Counted from the first letter of the stretch, positions 7,896 to 17,803 are shown. The stretch: DNA of 64,000 bases from CAKMZU01 sp965248335 (GCA_965248335.1 CBDFIY010000003.1:620001-684000); one strand, 5' to 3'. Numbers and translations are program-made. The notes: a model not told the origin generated them from the letters alone.

Positions 7896-9326
7896 ATGAG
7901 TGATAAGAAACTTCTAACCACTGAATCGGGAGCCCCTGTAGCAGATAATCAGAATGTGCTTACTGCAGGCAGTCGAAGTCCTATGCTGCTTCAGGATGTA
8001 TGGTTTTTAGAAAAACTTGCACACTTTGATAGAGAGGTTATTCCTGAGCGGCGTATGCATGCTAAAGGTTCGGCGGCTTATGGTACTTTTACGGTAACAC
8101 ATGATATTAGTCAGTATACCAAGGCTAATATGTTTTCTAAGGTAGGTAAACAAACAGACCTTTTACTGCGTTTCTCAACTGTAGCCGGTGAGCGTGGTGC
8201 GGCGGATGCTGAGCGAGATATTCGAGGTTTTTCGATTAAATTTTATACCGATGAAGGTAATTGGGATTTGGTCGGCAATAATACGCCCGTTTTTTTTCTG
8301 CGTGACCCACTGAAATTCCCTGACTTGAATCACGCAATAAAAAGAGACCCCAAAACGAATATGCGTAGTGCGCGCAACAACTGGGACTTTTGGACGTTAC
8401 TGCCAGAAGCTCTCCATCAGGTCACCATTATCATGAGTGATCGAGGCCTTCCATCAAGCTTTCGTCATATGCATGGATTTGGTAGTCACACCTTTAGTTT
8501 TATTAACGCTGAAAATCAAAGGCACTGGGTCAAATTTCATTTTGTTTGCCAGCAAGGCATAAAGAACTTAACCGATGAAGAGGCTGCGAAACTCATTGGC
8601 ATGAATAGAGAGAGCCATCAGCAAGATTTGTTCGAGAGTATTGAAAAGGGCGATTTTCCAAAATGGAAGTTGTGTGTTCAGATCTTGAGTGAAGATGATG
8701 CCAAGAAGCTCCCTTACAACCCTTTTGATTTAACCAAAGTTTGGTTAAAAGGGGATGTTCCTTTAATGGATGTCGGCATACTTGAGCTTAACCGTAATCC
8801 TGAGAATTATTTTGCCGAGGTCGAACAAGCGGCTTTTAATCCGGCTGATGTTGTTCAGGGGGTTGGGTTTTCACCGGATAAAATGTTGCAGGGCCGCCTT
8901 TTCTCTTACGGCGATGCGCAGCGTTATCGCTTGGGTGTGAACCATAAAATGATACCTGTTAATAAAGCGCGTTGCCCCGTTAATAGTTATCACAGGGATG
9001 GGTTGATGCGAGTCAATGATAATGCAGGCGGTACGTTGGCTTATGAGCCAAATAGTTATGGCGAGTGGCAAGAGCAACCCAATGTGCGAGAGCCTGCATT
9101 AGCGATTGATGGGCTAGCAGATCATTTTGAGCAGGATGACGACTATTATACGCAGCCAGGCAAGTTATTTCGGTTAATGACCGCAGAGCAACAGAAGGTG
9201 CTTTTTGAAAATACGATGCGTGCGATGGGCGATGCGCCGAAAAAAATAAAGAGGCGTCATGTAGAAAACTGCACAAAAGCTGATCCGGCATACGGGAAGG
9301 GCGTTGCTAAGGCGCTGGGTATTTAG
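7896..9326 (+). CDS. katA: catalase, small-subunit haem type
   Basis: Converts hydrogen peroxide to water and oxygen. The 476-residue product has the clade 3 small-subunit length. The active-site block FDREVIPERRMHAKGSAAYG contains the essential His; RFSTVAGERGAADAERDIRGF and GNNTPVFFLRD follow; the proximal haem ligand region is RLFSYGDAQRYRLGVNH. ATG 7896 (MSDKK) has AAAGGTG at a good distance; the upstream GTG 7887 lies inside that RBS. No signal peptide is visible, so it is probably cytoplasmic. The gene stands alone between ihfB and hpt, with tandem repeats in its leader. Confidence 0.96.
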   Translation: MSDKKLLTTESGAPVADNQNVLTAGSRSPMLLQDVWFLEKLAHFDREVIPERRMHAKGSAAYGTFTVTHDISQYTKANMFSKVGKQTDLLLRFSTVAGERGAADAERDIRGFSIKFYTDEGNWDLVGNNTPVFFLRDPLKFPDLNHAIKRDPKTNMRSARNNWDFWTLLPEALHQVTIIMSDRGLPSSFRHMHGFGSHTFSFINAENQRHWVKFHFVCQQGIKNLTDEEAAKLIGMNRESHQQDLFESIEKGDFPKWKLCVQILSEDDAKKLPYNPFDLTKVWLKGDVPLMDVGILELNRNPENYFAEVEQAAFNPADVVQGVGFSPDKMLQGRLFSYGDAQRYRLGVNHKMIPVNKARCPVNSYHRDGLMRVNDNAGGTLAYEPNSYGEWQEQPNVREPALAIDGLADHFEQDDDYYTQPGKLFRLMTAEQQKVLFENTMRAMGDAPKKIKRRHVENCTKADPAYGKGVAKALGI

Positions 9327-9438
9327 TTCTCGAATTACAGATCTTTTATTGTGGATAGGGAAGTCTGCTTTATTGGGAGGCGATAATAGCTTAGAATGCG
9401 TCGGTTTTACATATGTTGAAACAGGGTAGATTATACCG

Positions 9439-9990
9439 ATGAGTTATGACAATGGTATTACCGAAGTCTTGATTACAGAGCAAGAGATTATTGCACGCGT
9501 GCAGCAATTAGGCCAACAAATCGCAGAAGATTATCAAGACGCTAAAGATCCGATAGTGTTAGTTATCCTGATGAAAGGCGCGGCGATTTTTTCATCAGAC
9601 CTTGCGAGGCAAATAAAACTGCCTTTGATTCTTGATTATATGATCGCCAGTAGCTATGGAAACTCAACCGAGAGTTCTCGTGAAGTGCGTATTATCAAAG
9701 ATCTGCAGGAGTCTATTCAGAATCAGCATGTCATTATCATTGACGATATCATTGATACGGGTAATACGCTGAAAAAGATCATAGAACTTTTGCAAGTCAG
9801 AAATCCACGTTCAATTAAAACCTGCACGCTTCTTGATAAAAAAGAACGGAGAGAGCAGGTAGTTAATGTTGATTATGTGGGCTTTAGTGTAGGTAATAAA
9901 TTCGTTGTGGGGTATGGCTTGGATTATGCCCAGCAGTATCGCAACCTGCCTTATATTGGGATTTTAGACCCAAACCTATTGCCTTATTGA
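9439..9990 (+). CDS. hpt: hypoxanthine phosphoribosyltransferase
   Basis: Purine salvage enzyme that transfers phosphoribose from PRPP to hypoxanthine or guanine. The 183-residue length is typical. The PRPP-binding loop is HVIIIDDIIDTGNTL (about residues 94-108). ILMKGAAIFSSDL and the C-terminal VGYGLDYAQQYRNLPYIG are standard for bacterial Hpt. The gene converges with the lipoprotein pseudogene on the other strand, 30 bases away. Confidence 0.96.
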   Translation: MSYDNGITEVLITEQEIIARVQQLGQQIAEDYQDAKDPIVLVILMKGAAIFSSDLARQIKLPLILDYMIASSYGNSTESSREVRIIKDLQESIQNQHVIIIDDIIDTGNTLKKIIELLQVRNPRSIKTCTLLDKKERREQVVNVDYVGFSVGNKFVVGYGLDYAQQYRNLPYIGILDPNLLPY

Positions 9991-11965
9991 ATTAAGTCGT
10001 TGCCTCTAAATTAAACAGAGTTATCGCCCTTTTCTAAAACGATCAAAAAAAGATCCATACGAGTTTTTACTGTTGATGTCAGGCGTGTCGCTAGGGTTGA
10101 CAAGCCTTGTACGTTCATTGCTGGGGATATTTTCCTCTGAATTTCTCAAGGTTTTAAATTCTATTGAACTTGCGTCGGCAAGACCCGGTGATCCAATTTG
10201 TTTGTAGCTTGATTTCTTCTTGCTCTTTAGTTTTTTAACGAGTAACGCAACCCCTGCAATTGCACCAAGAGCGCCAGCACCAATAGCTCCCCAAGCGGAA
10301 GCAAAAGCAGCGGTTGATAGCCCTTTTTGCTTAGCGCTGTAGTCACCTCCACGAAATTTTTCTCTGAAACTTTCTCGCGTTGTTGGGTCTGTCAGGATGC
10401 GAATGGATGCACTATCAATCATGAAAGTACACTGTTTATCTTCTTGTAGTTTGCCCGAGAAATCCAACGCTTCTAAATAGATAGGCTTTGAAAGCTTCTT
10501 AAACCATTGGGACAGCGCTGGTTGATCATAAATATAAGTGACTTGTTCAGGTGTTATTTTGGTTTCTTCATCGGTAGCTGAATCAATTTTCTCTATGTTA
10601 AAAAGTGGTACGCCTTTTGGTTGCTGTGTCGTTAAAAAAGTAATTGTTCTGCAGCAAGAGAGATAAGCTTCATTTTTTACATCAAACATATTGATGGCTT
10701 TCCCACTTGCAATAATGGCGTTGCCATCATAACTAACAAGGAAACCTGAATCTGCATTTTTTTCAAGTAAATCCTGTTTTTGGTGATCTTTTAGACCTGA
10801 TTTAGGCAGCCATTCTTTGATGCTCTCTTCAGTGTAATTGAAATCCCACCAAAACCGAGAATGATCAGATGCGGATGGTATTTGGTCGACTTGAGTAACC
10901 TGAACATCAATGCAATCTCCAGCCGAATTAGTCTTACAGTTGGATAGGTAATGACCTGTTGCTTTGTAAGTGCCATCAGCTAGATCAGATGGCATATTGT
11001 GCAAGCGGTAAGTGATTTTTGCATTGGAAATTATGTCATCTATGGCAAAGATAGTTACCCAAATGCCTTTTTCCCCATCATTTGAATTGATTAACGACTT
11101 ATGATATTCGTCACTGTATTCAAGGATAAATGTATGTATGGGTGTGTTTGACGTACTTTCAGTATCACCTTTTAATAAGGGTTCGTTACTGGGTGGTGAA
11201 AACTCGGCGACTGAACGTATGGGAGCATTTTCTATACTCGTCAAGCTTGCAATGATGCCTTTTTTGGGCTGCATCATGTAGTCAGCATTGTTGAGACGCG
11301 CTGCGATAACTTTTGCTCCTTCGTCGTTTTTTTCAAGAATAACGCCCTTGTAGAGAATTTCGAGCTTGCTGAACTTCCTAAGGTCAGTTGTCTTGAGTGT
11401 TATCGTGTTATTCGAGATAAGAAGGTTGGCTTTGCCTCGAATATAAATATCCGATGTCATGTCAGCCGCTTTTTTTGATGTATCTGTATCAAGTGAGGTT
11501 GCAACAGCGTGCGTGGATAAGTCAGGGACGTATGTTAGGTGAGTGCTATCCGATTGTTTGACTATGCCTGAATATTCAAGAGCAGTTGAAGCGCGTTCAA
11601 TAAAAAATGCTTGCGCCGCGGGTCTAAGTTCAACGAGAAATTTCCCGTCGGTAGCATGAATGTCGAAGAGCCGATCGAGGTTCCAGTTGATCTGTAGGGC
11701 ATAATTTTGGTTTTTATTAACGTCAAATCCACTTTTATGGTTTAACGGGATATTCATGACAAAAGTGTCTTGATCTACGCCTAAGATTCTCCCTTGGCCA
11801 TCAATGAGGCTACTTTCAACAATGGATTCAGATGACTCATGAAAGAAAAGGATTTTATTGATATCGTCAAAGACGAGTGTGATTTCTGCGCGTAAATAAT
11901 TGTCAGCGGGAATGGCTGGATTAACGTTGACGAGATAAGGGGTTTCGTTAACGCTTGCTAGTACA

Positions 11966-12672
11966 TCATTTCACAGGGATAGTCGGGTAAAGTTTTTTGA
12001 GTTTTACCCGCGCATCTTCCGTAGTAAATCGCCAATCCATTTTGGCTTTTTGCTGGTTTCGCGCATTCACCCAAGCGTAAATTTCATGAGCTAAAGTCTC
12101 CTGATCAGGAATTCTTCGATTAAGGCATTGACGACTTAAAACACTGAATTCAATTTCTGCCATATTTAACCAGCTGCCGTGTTTGGGTGTGTAATGAATC
12201 TCTAACTTATTAGCAATTCTAAGCGCTTCAGCTGGCTCAAATGCCTTATATAATGATGCTGGAGTATGTGTATTCAAATTATCCATAACCAGACGTATTT
12301 TCTTAGCGTTTGGATAGACTTCGTCTACAAGCCATTTAATTTGATGCGCCCAATCAACCGCTGTGCGTGTATCAGTAACTGAAATCTCTCGCCACCCTTC
12401 AAGCGGTGCAAAAAACAAAAACAGCGAGCTAACACCATTTCTTTCATATTCCGTGTCAAACTTTTCTGGCTGGCCTGGCGTCATGGGAATAGGTTCCCTT
12501 GTTTCTATGATATGCTGCTTAGAGCTTTCATCCATGCAGACCAGCGGAATACATGGATCATGAGGCAGCTTATAAACTTCAAGGACGTTTTCCATTGCGC
12601 AAATGAAAGCAGCATTTTTTGACGCAGGAATACACCACTCTTTTTTCTGCCATGGTTTCAGTTCGTTTTTTT
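11966..12672 (-). CDS. IS630 transposase, catalytic frame (orfB), reached by -1 frameshift
   Basis: The catalytic half contains LVCMDESSKQ, RLVMDNLNTHT and KHGSWLNMAEIEFSVL, the DDE blocks of the IS630 subgroup that carries the LKPWQKKEWCIP junction. An ATG-initiated version starts at 12595 (MENVLEVYKL), but conserved residues upstream of it in the same frame show that the natural product is the frameshift fusion with orfA. About 370 residues in total, and apparently functional. Confidence 0.85.
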
Positions 12673-13098
12673 TAACTCACGGCAGATAGTTGACGCTGAA
12701 ACTTTGTCTGTTATCTTCAGCTCAACCAGCTTGTCTGCAAGTAGGTTCAATGTCCAACGGCTTCGGCCTTCTGGGCAATCTGAACAAACTAATGCAATCA
12801 GCTGTGCATGTTGCTCGCCGTCAAGAGCTTTTGTTCTTCCATGGTGACTGAATTTACTTTCTACTGCTATTTCAAGACCTTCTTCGACGCAGCGTTTACG
12901 GGTTCTTTGCACAGTTCGTGTAGATATACCGCATACTTTTGCTATAGCCTCTTCACTTAATTTCGGCCCACCTTCATCAGCCGCAATAAGAATTTGTGCA
13001 TGCTGCTTTTTGTGTTGTGCGGCCCCCTTATTTTTTAATAAACTTTGTAAATAACCTTTTTCAGGGGCTGATAATGAGATTTTGTACTTTGCTGTCAT
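12658..13098 (-). CDS. IS630 transposase, N-terminal frame (orfA)
   Basis: This frame encodes the DNA-binding half: LSEEAIAKVCGISTRTVQRTRKRCVEEG is a helix-turn-helix, followed by a winged-helix-like segment ending TICRELKKTN. ATG 13098 (MTAKYKI) is preferred; the frame is open to 13152. It ends just after an A8 tract (12666-12673 on this strand), where a -1 slip leads into the second frame (KKNELKPWQKKEWCIP). Confidence 0.85.
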   Translation of the reverse strand: MTAKYKISLSAPEKGYLQSLLKNKGAAQHKKQHAQILIAADEGGPKLSEEAIAKVCGISTRTVQRTRKRCVEEGLEIAVESKFSHHGRTKALDGEQHAQLIALVCSDCPEGRSRWTLNLLADKLVELKITDKVSASTICRELKKTN

Positions 13099-13415
13099 AA
13101 AACACTTAAAAAGTTTATTTGACTGCAAAGTTAAACATTCGTTGCCGGACAATTGCTGTGAAATGATGTACTAGGTTGATAGCAAGGTTTTCCGTTAAGG
13201 CTGTTTTCTCATTTTTGCTGTTGATTAGTTGTATCGATTGCACCTTGAAAGGCACATCAACAAAATTAAACCCTTGCTTACTAAATAACAGATAAATGCC
13301 GGTCTCTTGATTTAATCCTGTATGTTGAGTATCTGTTGCATGCTTATTGGAGCACCCAGCTATTAAAAAAATGATTGAAGTAAAACAAAAGGTGATATGC
13401 GTAAGCCGGATCATT

Positions 13416-14507
13416 TTATTTCATCTCCGTTGTTTTCAGTAGTACAAACTGGCTCAGATCATTTTTATAAAAGGCATAGCTATAGAATTTATTGTTGTCT
13501 TTATCTATTTCAAGAATAATGCCAGAGCCTTCGAATGCTGTGCCCGATAAAATAGTATCACCGCCGAAAGAACTGCAGCCGTAGTCTCTGATAACCTCAG
13601 GGTCACCGTGCCAGTGGCCAAAAAAATGGGCGGACAAATGGTTTCTGATGCTGTGAGCTGTCAGGAAGTCGGATCTTTCTGAGTCATGGGAGAGTAAAAT
13701 GGTGGGTTTTTCCTGTTGATAGGCAGATTCAAGTTGCCCTTTAACCCATAAAGATGAAGGCTGAATATCAACGTTTGTAGATTTAGCCAGCCCAGCGTTA
13801 AAAATATTGTCCTTTTTAAATTTGTAAGTATCGTTGAAGTTTGTCTGGATAAAAATAACGCCCGCTAACTCAAAGCTATAGGCGAAGCTCCCTATAAAGT
13901 GACGAACAATGGTAGGGAACTCGTTAATATCTTCAACGGCATGGTCAGATGAAAGAATGTTGTCATGCTCTGTGATGACGTTATCAACAAGATCTTGTAT
14001 TGAACCTGATGTACATCTGTCCATCCAGCAGTCTTGGCCTCCGCCATAATCATGGTTGCCAAGCCCGTACCATATAGGGTGCCCCAGGTCAGCAAAAAGA
14101 TCTTTCATCACATCGCGTTCGCTCGGATGGCCATACTCTGTGATGTCACCATTGATGATCATGCCAAGAAAGTTTTTTCCTTTTGCATCGCCAAAAAGTT
14201 TTATGGCATTGAAGTAGGCAGTCAGTTGATTTTTTGCTTTTGTTTTTTCATCAATTGAATCTTTTGTTCTGGGATATTGCGTGTCGCCTGTGATTAATAC
14301 GCAAGGATTGTTTTGGCATATGTCATCGGCATTGGCAGTGGTGCCATCGACAAGAATCATGTCAGAATTTTCGGAAAGAGGATTCCTTTCACTTTCTGAT
14401 ATATCGCAGTAGTTGCCTTCAGAGAATTCTTGTTGGCACGTTTTGTCAGTCATGGCGTTTTGTGATGTAAAAATAAATGTTATAAAAATATAGTTAAATA
14501 GTTTCAT
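13416..14507 (-). CDS. exported calcineurin-like metallophosphoesterase
   Basis: A 363-residue protein with a signal peptide (MKLFNYIFITFIFTSQNA). All five metallophosphoesterase motifs are visible in order: ITGDTQ, IINGDIT, GLGNHDYG, LLSHDSE and FGHWHGD, which supply the two-metal site. It should therefore be an active periplasmic or secreted phosphoesterase; the substrate cannot be told. Four Cys in the mature part, two of them in GGGQDCWMDRC, fit an exported protein. The downstream lipoprotein gene (now IS-split) starts one base after its stop, so the two were co-expressed. Confidence 0.88.
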   Translation of the reverse strand: MKLFNYIFITFIFTSQNAMTDKTCQQEFSEGNYCDISESERNPLSENSDMILVDGTTANADDICQNNPCVLITGDTQYPRTKDSIDEKTKAKNQLTAYFNAIKLFGDAKGKNFLGMIINGDITEYGHPSERDVMKDLFADLGHPIWYGLGNHDYGGGQDCWMDRCTSGSIQDLVDNVITEHDNILSSDHAVEDINEFPTIVRHFIGSFAYSFELAGVIFIQTNFNDTYKFKKDNIFNAGLAKSTNVDIQPSSLWVKGQLESAYQQEKPTILLSHDSERSDFLTAHSIRNHLSAHFFGHWHGDPEVIRDYGCSSFGGDTILSGTAFEGSGIILEIDKDNNKFYSYAFYKNDLSQFVLLKTTEMK

Positions 14508-14792
14508 TGTGTATGTGTCATTTTGAGGTTTAATAAATGGTAGGTGTTTATTTGTGTTTTTGATAAAAAAATATAATTTATAGTGTATGTTTGTATTTAT
14601 TGTTGTGGGTGTTGAGTTTTTTTTTAGCTGTATTTCTATTTGTTAAAAGGTGCGATTTAATTTGTTTGGTTAAATGCTTAATAGTGCGGTATTTACTTGT
14701 TGTTGAATTGTAAGTTGATATTTTTAAGACGATTTACCATAAAAGTATAGGCAGTGAATTAAATATAATTGGTAACTCAGGAGTAGAGTTGG

Positions 14793-15359
14793 ATGATTGA
14801 TTATTCTAGCGGACTGCGAATACCTTCGTATCAGAAAAGAGATATGGAGCTTTGTGTTATTTCAAGTCACCTCTTATGCTTTAAGCCTGTATTACGTATA
14901 AAAATTTGGTATGTTTTTATAGGGCTAGCTCTTGGCCTTGTTTTTTATATTTGGTGGCGGATGTTAAGTGCGCAGGTTGAGGTTTTTTATGGTTTTTTTA
15001 AGGGGGAGGGTGTCCTTTTCGTTATTTCATGTCCTGCTTGTATTTTTTTATATATTTTTATTTATCGTTTTTATTTTTACAAAAGATTCTTTGATTTTGA
15101 AAATAATTTTTATTACATTGTAAATATTGATAATAATAAAAATAAAGTGGTGCTCGACTCTGTGAAAGGCATTTTAGTTGTAGAGGAATCTGTTCAGTTC
15201 GGAATTCAAAGTTATAAAACTTATGAAATGAAGTTGATTTTGCTTGATGGTAGTAGGATCCATTTAATCAAACACTCGGAAATATATTGGATAAGAAAAG
15301 AAGCTGAGTTTCTTGCTAAGAGGCTCGATATAAATGTAGAGGGAGCGGGCTTTGATTAA
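14793..15359 (+). CDS. hypothetical inner-membrane protein, two helices
   Basis: A 188-residue protein. Two hydrophobic segments lie near residues 34-56 (IWYVFIGLALGLVFYIWWRML) and 72-92 (VLFVISCPACIFLYIFIY), with a C-terminal soluble part of about 90 residues that looks like a small beta domain. This resembles PH-like DUF membrane proteins but no family is recognised. The start ATG 14793 follows an SD-like AGGAG. The gene is more AT-rich than its neighbours and is preceded by an AT-rich stretch of 285 bases. Confidence 0.6.
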   Translation: MIDYSSGLRIPSYQKRDMELCVISSHLLCFKPVLRIKIWYVFIGLALGLVFYIWWRMLSAQVEVFYGFFKGEGVLFVISCPACIFLYIFIYRFYFYKRFFDFENNFYYIVNIDNNKNKVVLDSVKGILVVEESVQFGIQSYKTYEMKLILLDGSRIHLIKHSEIYWIRKEAEFLAKRLDINVEGAGFD

Positions 15360-15465
15360 TGAGTTGTCGGTAACTACCCCATTACCATGGCTTGCAATGC
15401 TTAAAAAACAAGATTACATTTCTCGTCGATAGTGTGCCAATAATGAACACAGTAGGTGGCTGACG

Positions 15466-17649
15466 ATGACAAGTATCCAGTTGAAAGTGTTTGATATGGA
15501 TTGCATTGAAGAGGTTCGTGCTATCAAGCAATCGGTGAAAGGTAAAGTCCCTGAGGATCAGTTACATTTTGACGTGTTAAACGGAAAGCTCAGTATCGAT
15601 TTAACAGGAACAAACGTCACCGAGTCAGACTTTATTGCACTGATTCATACGGCAGGGTTTAAGGTAGCACCTTGGGATGTGTACATTCGCCAAGGGGGAG
15701 AAGAAACCTTCTTTAAGCAATATGGCCATTTGCTTATGGCGAGCCTCAGTACCCTATTTTTGATACTCGGTTATAGTTTTCATGCGGTTCAGCATGGCTG
15801 GCTGGATGCTTTATCGGGGGGTGAGTACACAAGCGGGCATATTTACCCACTTTACTCGATCACTCTCTACTGCTTGGCAATCTTTTTTGGCGCATGGTTT
15901 GTCGTGCCTAAAGCGTTGGGTGCATTAAAACGTCTGCGCGCAGATATGAATTTGTTGATGGTGATTGCTGTGATGGGTGCTATTGCATTGCAGCAATGGT
16001 TTGAGGCAGCAGCAGTCAGTTGCTTATTCGCACTCGCTTTATTGTTGGAGTCATGGAGTGTGGGGCGAGCGAGAAAAGCAATAAAATCCTTGATGTCGCT
16101 GACGCCTGAAACAGCTAGATTTTATGCATCAAACGGGCAGTTAATCGAAAAGCCCTTAGGCGAAATTGAGGTGGGGAGTATCTGTGTCGTGCGCCCCGGA
16201 GAGCGCATCCCATTTGATGGCACGGTGACTAAAGGGAGGAGTTATCTTAACGAAGCACCGATTACGGGTGAGTCACTGCCGGTTGAAAAATCTATTGGAG
16301 AAAAACTTTTTGCTGGCACGATCAATGGTGACCAAATGCTTGAATTCGACGTGACTCGTTCGGTTCAAGATTCAACACTTTCACGTATTGTTGCCATGAT
16401 TGAAGACGCGCAATCACGTCGTGCTGTTGCAGAGCAATGGGTAGAGAAATTTGCAGCAAAATATACGCCTTTAATGATCGCGCTAGCTATATTGATTGCA
16501 GTCGTCCCACCCTTGCTTATGGGGGGGGAGTGGGTGATTTGGATTTACAAAGCACTCGTGTTGTTGGTTATTGCTTGTCCGTGTGCGTTAGTTATTTCAA
16601 CCCCTGTCAGTATTGTTGCGGGCTTGAATCGCGCTGCACGAAACGGTGTGCTTATCAAAGGTGGAAATTATCTGGAGCGTCCTGCACACGTGAGAATGAT
16701 TGCCTTTGATAAAACAGGCACGCTCACAAAAGGGAAGCCTGCGGTGCAAGAAGTAGTGCCTTTAAATGACCATACGCATGAGCAATTATTAGCCAGTGCA
16801 GCCTCACTCGAAGTTAATAGCGACCATCCGTTAGCCAGGGCCGTTGTCAATTATGCGAAAGCTCAAAATATCACTTTTGACGCCGCAGATTCTTTTGAGA
16901 TTATTCAAGGAAAAGGCGCTCAAGGCATCATTAATGGTCAGACGTATTGGCTGGGCAGCCATAAGTTTTTACATGATAAATTGTCCGTAGATGAAGCCTG
17001 CTTGATTCATGATGCGGCGCTGAAATTCGAAAGCCAAGGGCACTCCATTGTCGTCGTAGGTTCAGGTGATCACTTATGCGGCCTAATTGGTATCGCCGAT
17101 GAGGTGCGCGATAATGCATATAATGCCATTCAGGCATTAAAAGCCCTCGGTGTGGAAAAACTAATGATGCTCACTGGGGATAATAATGGAACAGCTAGCG
17201 CAATAGCGACGAAACTTGGGATTGATTACAAAGCTGAGCTACTGCCTGAAGACAAAGTCAGTTATGTGCAGACACTTCGAGATCAGTATGAGCATGTGGT
17301 TATGGTGGGTGACGGCATTAATGATGCCCCCGCTATGGCAACAGCCGAATTCGGTATTGCTATGGGTGTTGCAGGTTCTGATGCGGCGATAGAAACAGCC
17401 GATATCGCGCTGATGTCCGATGACTTGTCTCGCCTGCCTTGGTTGATTCAGCTTTCAAAGAGCACCTTGATGATTATTAAACAAAATATTTATTTCGCCA
17501 TTGCCGTTAAGCTTGTTTTTATTGTTTTGGCTATATTAGGTTGTGCAACTTTATGGATGGCGATTGCAGCTGACATGGGTGCGTCGTTAGTGGTGATTTT
17601 TAATGGGCTTCGTTTGCTGAAGGCCAGTAAGGCTGATCAGTCGTTATGA
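15466..17649 (+). CDS. heavy-metal P1B-type ATPase (Zn/Cd/Pb export type)
   Basis: A 727-residue ATP-driven metal exporter of the ZntA/CadA kind. The N-terminal metal-binding fold keeps an MDCxEE motif (DMDCIEEV) rather than GMTCxxC. Further motifs: TGES actuator loop (PITGESLPVEK), CPC channel motif (VIACPCALVIS), DKTGTLTKG phosphorylation site (about residue 415), HP locus (SDHPLA) and GDGINDAPA hinge. The last helix contains AADMGASLVV, where the Asp is typical of Zn/Cd/Pb pumps; copper pumps have different residues there. The start ATG 15466 has no perfect SD. No MerR- or ArsR-type regulator is adjacent. It precedes a convergent superoxide reductase. Confidence 0.93.
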   Translation: MTSIQLKVFDMDCIEEVRAIKQSVKGKVPEDQLHFDVLNGKLSIDLTGTNVTESDFIALIHTAGFKVAPWDVYIRQGGEETFFKQYGHLLMASLSTLFLILGYSFHAVQHGWLDALSGGEYTSGHIYPLYSITLYCLAIFFGAWFVVPKALGALKRLRADMNLLMVIAVMGAIALQQWFEAAAVSCLFALALLLESWSVGRARKAIKSLMSLTPETARFYASNGQLIEKPLGEIEVGSICVVRPGERIPFDGTVTKGRSYLNEAPITGESLPVEKSIGEKLFAGTINGDQMLEFDVTRSVQDSTLSRIVAMIEDAQSRRAVAEQWVEKFAAKYTPLMIALAILIAVVPPLLMGGEWVIWIYKALVLLVIACPCALVISTPVSIVAGLNRAARNGVLIKGGNYLERPAHVRMIAFDKTGTLTKGKPAVQEVVPLNDHTHEQLLASAASLEVNSDHPLARAVVNYAKAQNITFDAADSFEIIQGKGAQGIINGQTYWLGSHKFLHDKLSVDEACLIHDAALKFESQGHSIVVVGSGDHLCGLIGIADEVRDNAYNAIQALKALGVEKLMMLTGDNNGTASAIATKLGIDYKAELLPEDKVSYVQTLRDQYEHVVMVGDGINDAPAMATAEFGIAMGVAGSDAAIETADIALMSDDLSRLPWLIQLSKSTLMIIKQNIYFAIAVKLVFIVLAILGCATLWMAIAADMGASLVVIFNGLRLLKASKADQSL

Positions 17650-17764
17650 AACTATCTGCGGATAAGTGAGAGTGATTCTAAGGGTGCGCATTTTGTAAAT
17701 ACGTTAGACTGAAGGCTGAAAGAAAGATTCTCTAGGTAGGCGTTGTTTTTAAAAGAAGGAGGGA

Positions 17765-17789
17765 TGGTAGCCAAGTGAGCAGGCTACCA
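17765..17789 (-). terminator. hairpin downstream of superoxide reductase
   Basis: Perfect 7-bp arms GGTAGCC / GGCTACC (17766-17772, 17782-17788) with a 9-nt loop. It lies 15 bases past the stop of the superoxide reductase gene, between two convergent genes. The T tract is poor, so it may act weakly. Confidence 0.55.
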
Positions 17790-17803
17790 AAAGAGAGGGC
17801 TGC

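Larger units (their letters stand above)
11961..13171 (-). mobile_element. IS630-family insertion sequence B, complete
   Basis: A 1211-bp element with perfect 16-bp terminal inverted repeats GTACATCATTTCACAG (11961-11976 and the complement at 13156-13171), flanked on both sides by the duplicated TA (11959-11960, 13172-13173). It interrupts the lipoprotein gene at codon 81. Its ends differ from those of IS630 element A. A look-alike of its right end occurs alone near 60.93 kb. Confidence 0.96.
10021..13414 (-). pseudogene. lipoprotein with DUF4382-like region, split by an IS630 insertion
   Basis: The gene begins at ATG 13414 with a lipoprotein signal (lipobox LIAGC, Cys21) and is cut after codon 81 at 13172. 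Reading resumes at 11958 in the same frame. Joining 13414-13172 to 11958-10021 with a single TA restores an uninterrupted 726-codon gene: ...NLAINL joined to ASVNETPYL. The fragment 10021-11757 alone would start at an internal Met. The reconstructed protein has a DUF4382-like N-terminal domain, a beta-rich middle, a single hydrophobic Ala/Gly segment (GAIGAGALGAIAGVALLV), then KKLKSKKK and a tail of about 65 polar residues ending in basic residues. The start is one base beyond the stop of the metallophosphoesterase gene, so they formed an operon. It resembles the 50685-54476 protein in layout. The DUF4382 assignment is by pattern only. Confidence 0.85.

Noticed and set aside
15466..17649. Copper-exporting ATPase
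   Set aside because: The N-terminal MDCxEE motif and the Asp in the last membrane helix (AADMGAS) fit Zn/Cd/Pb pumps better than CopA.
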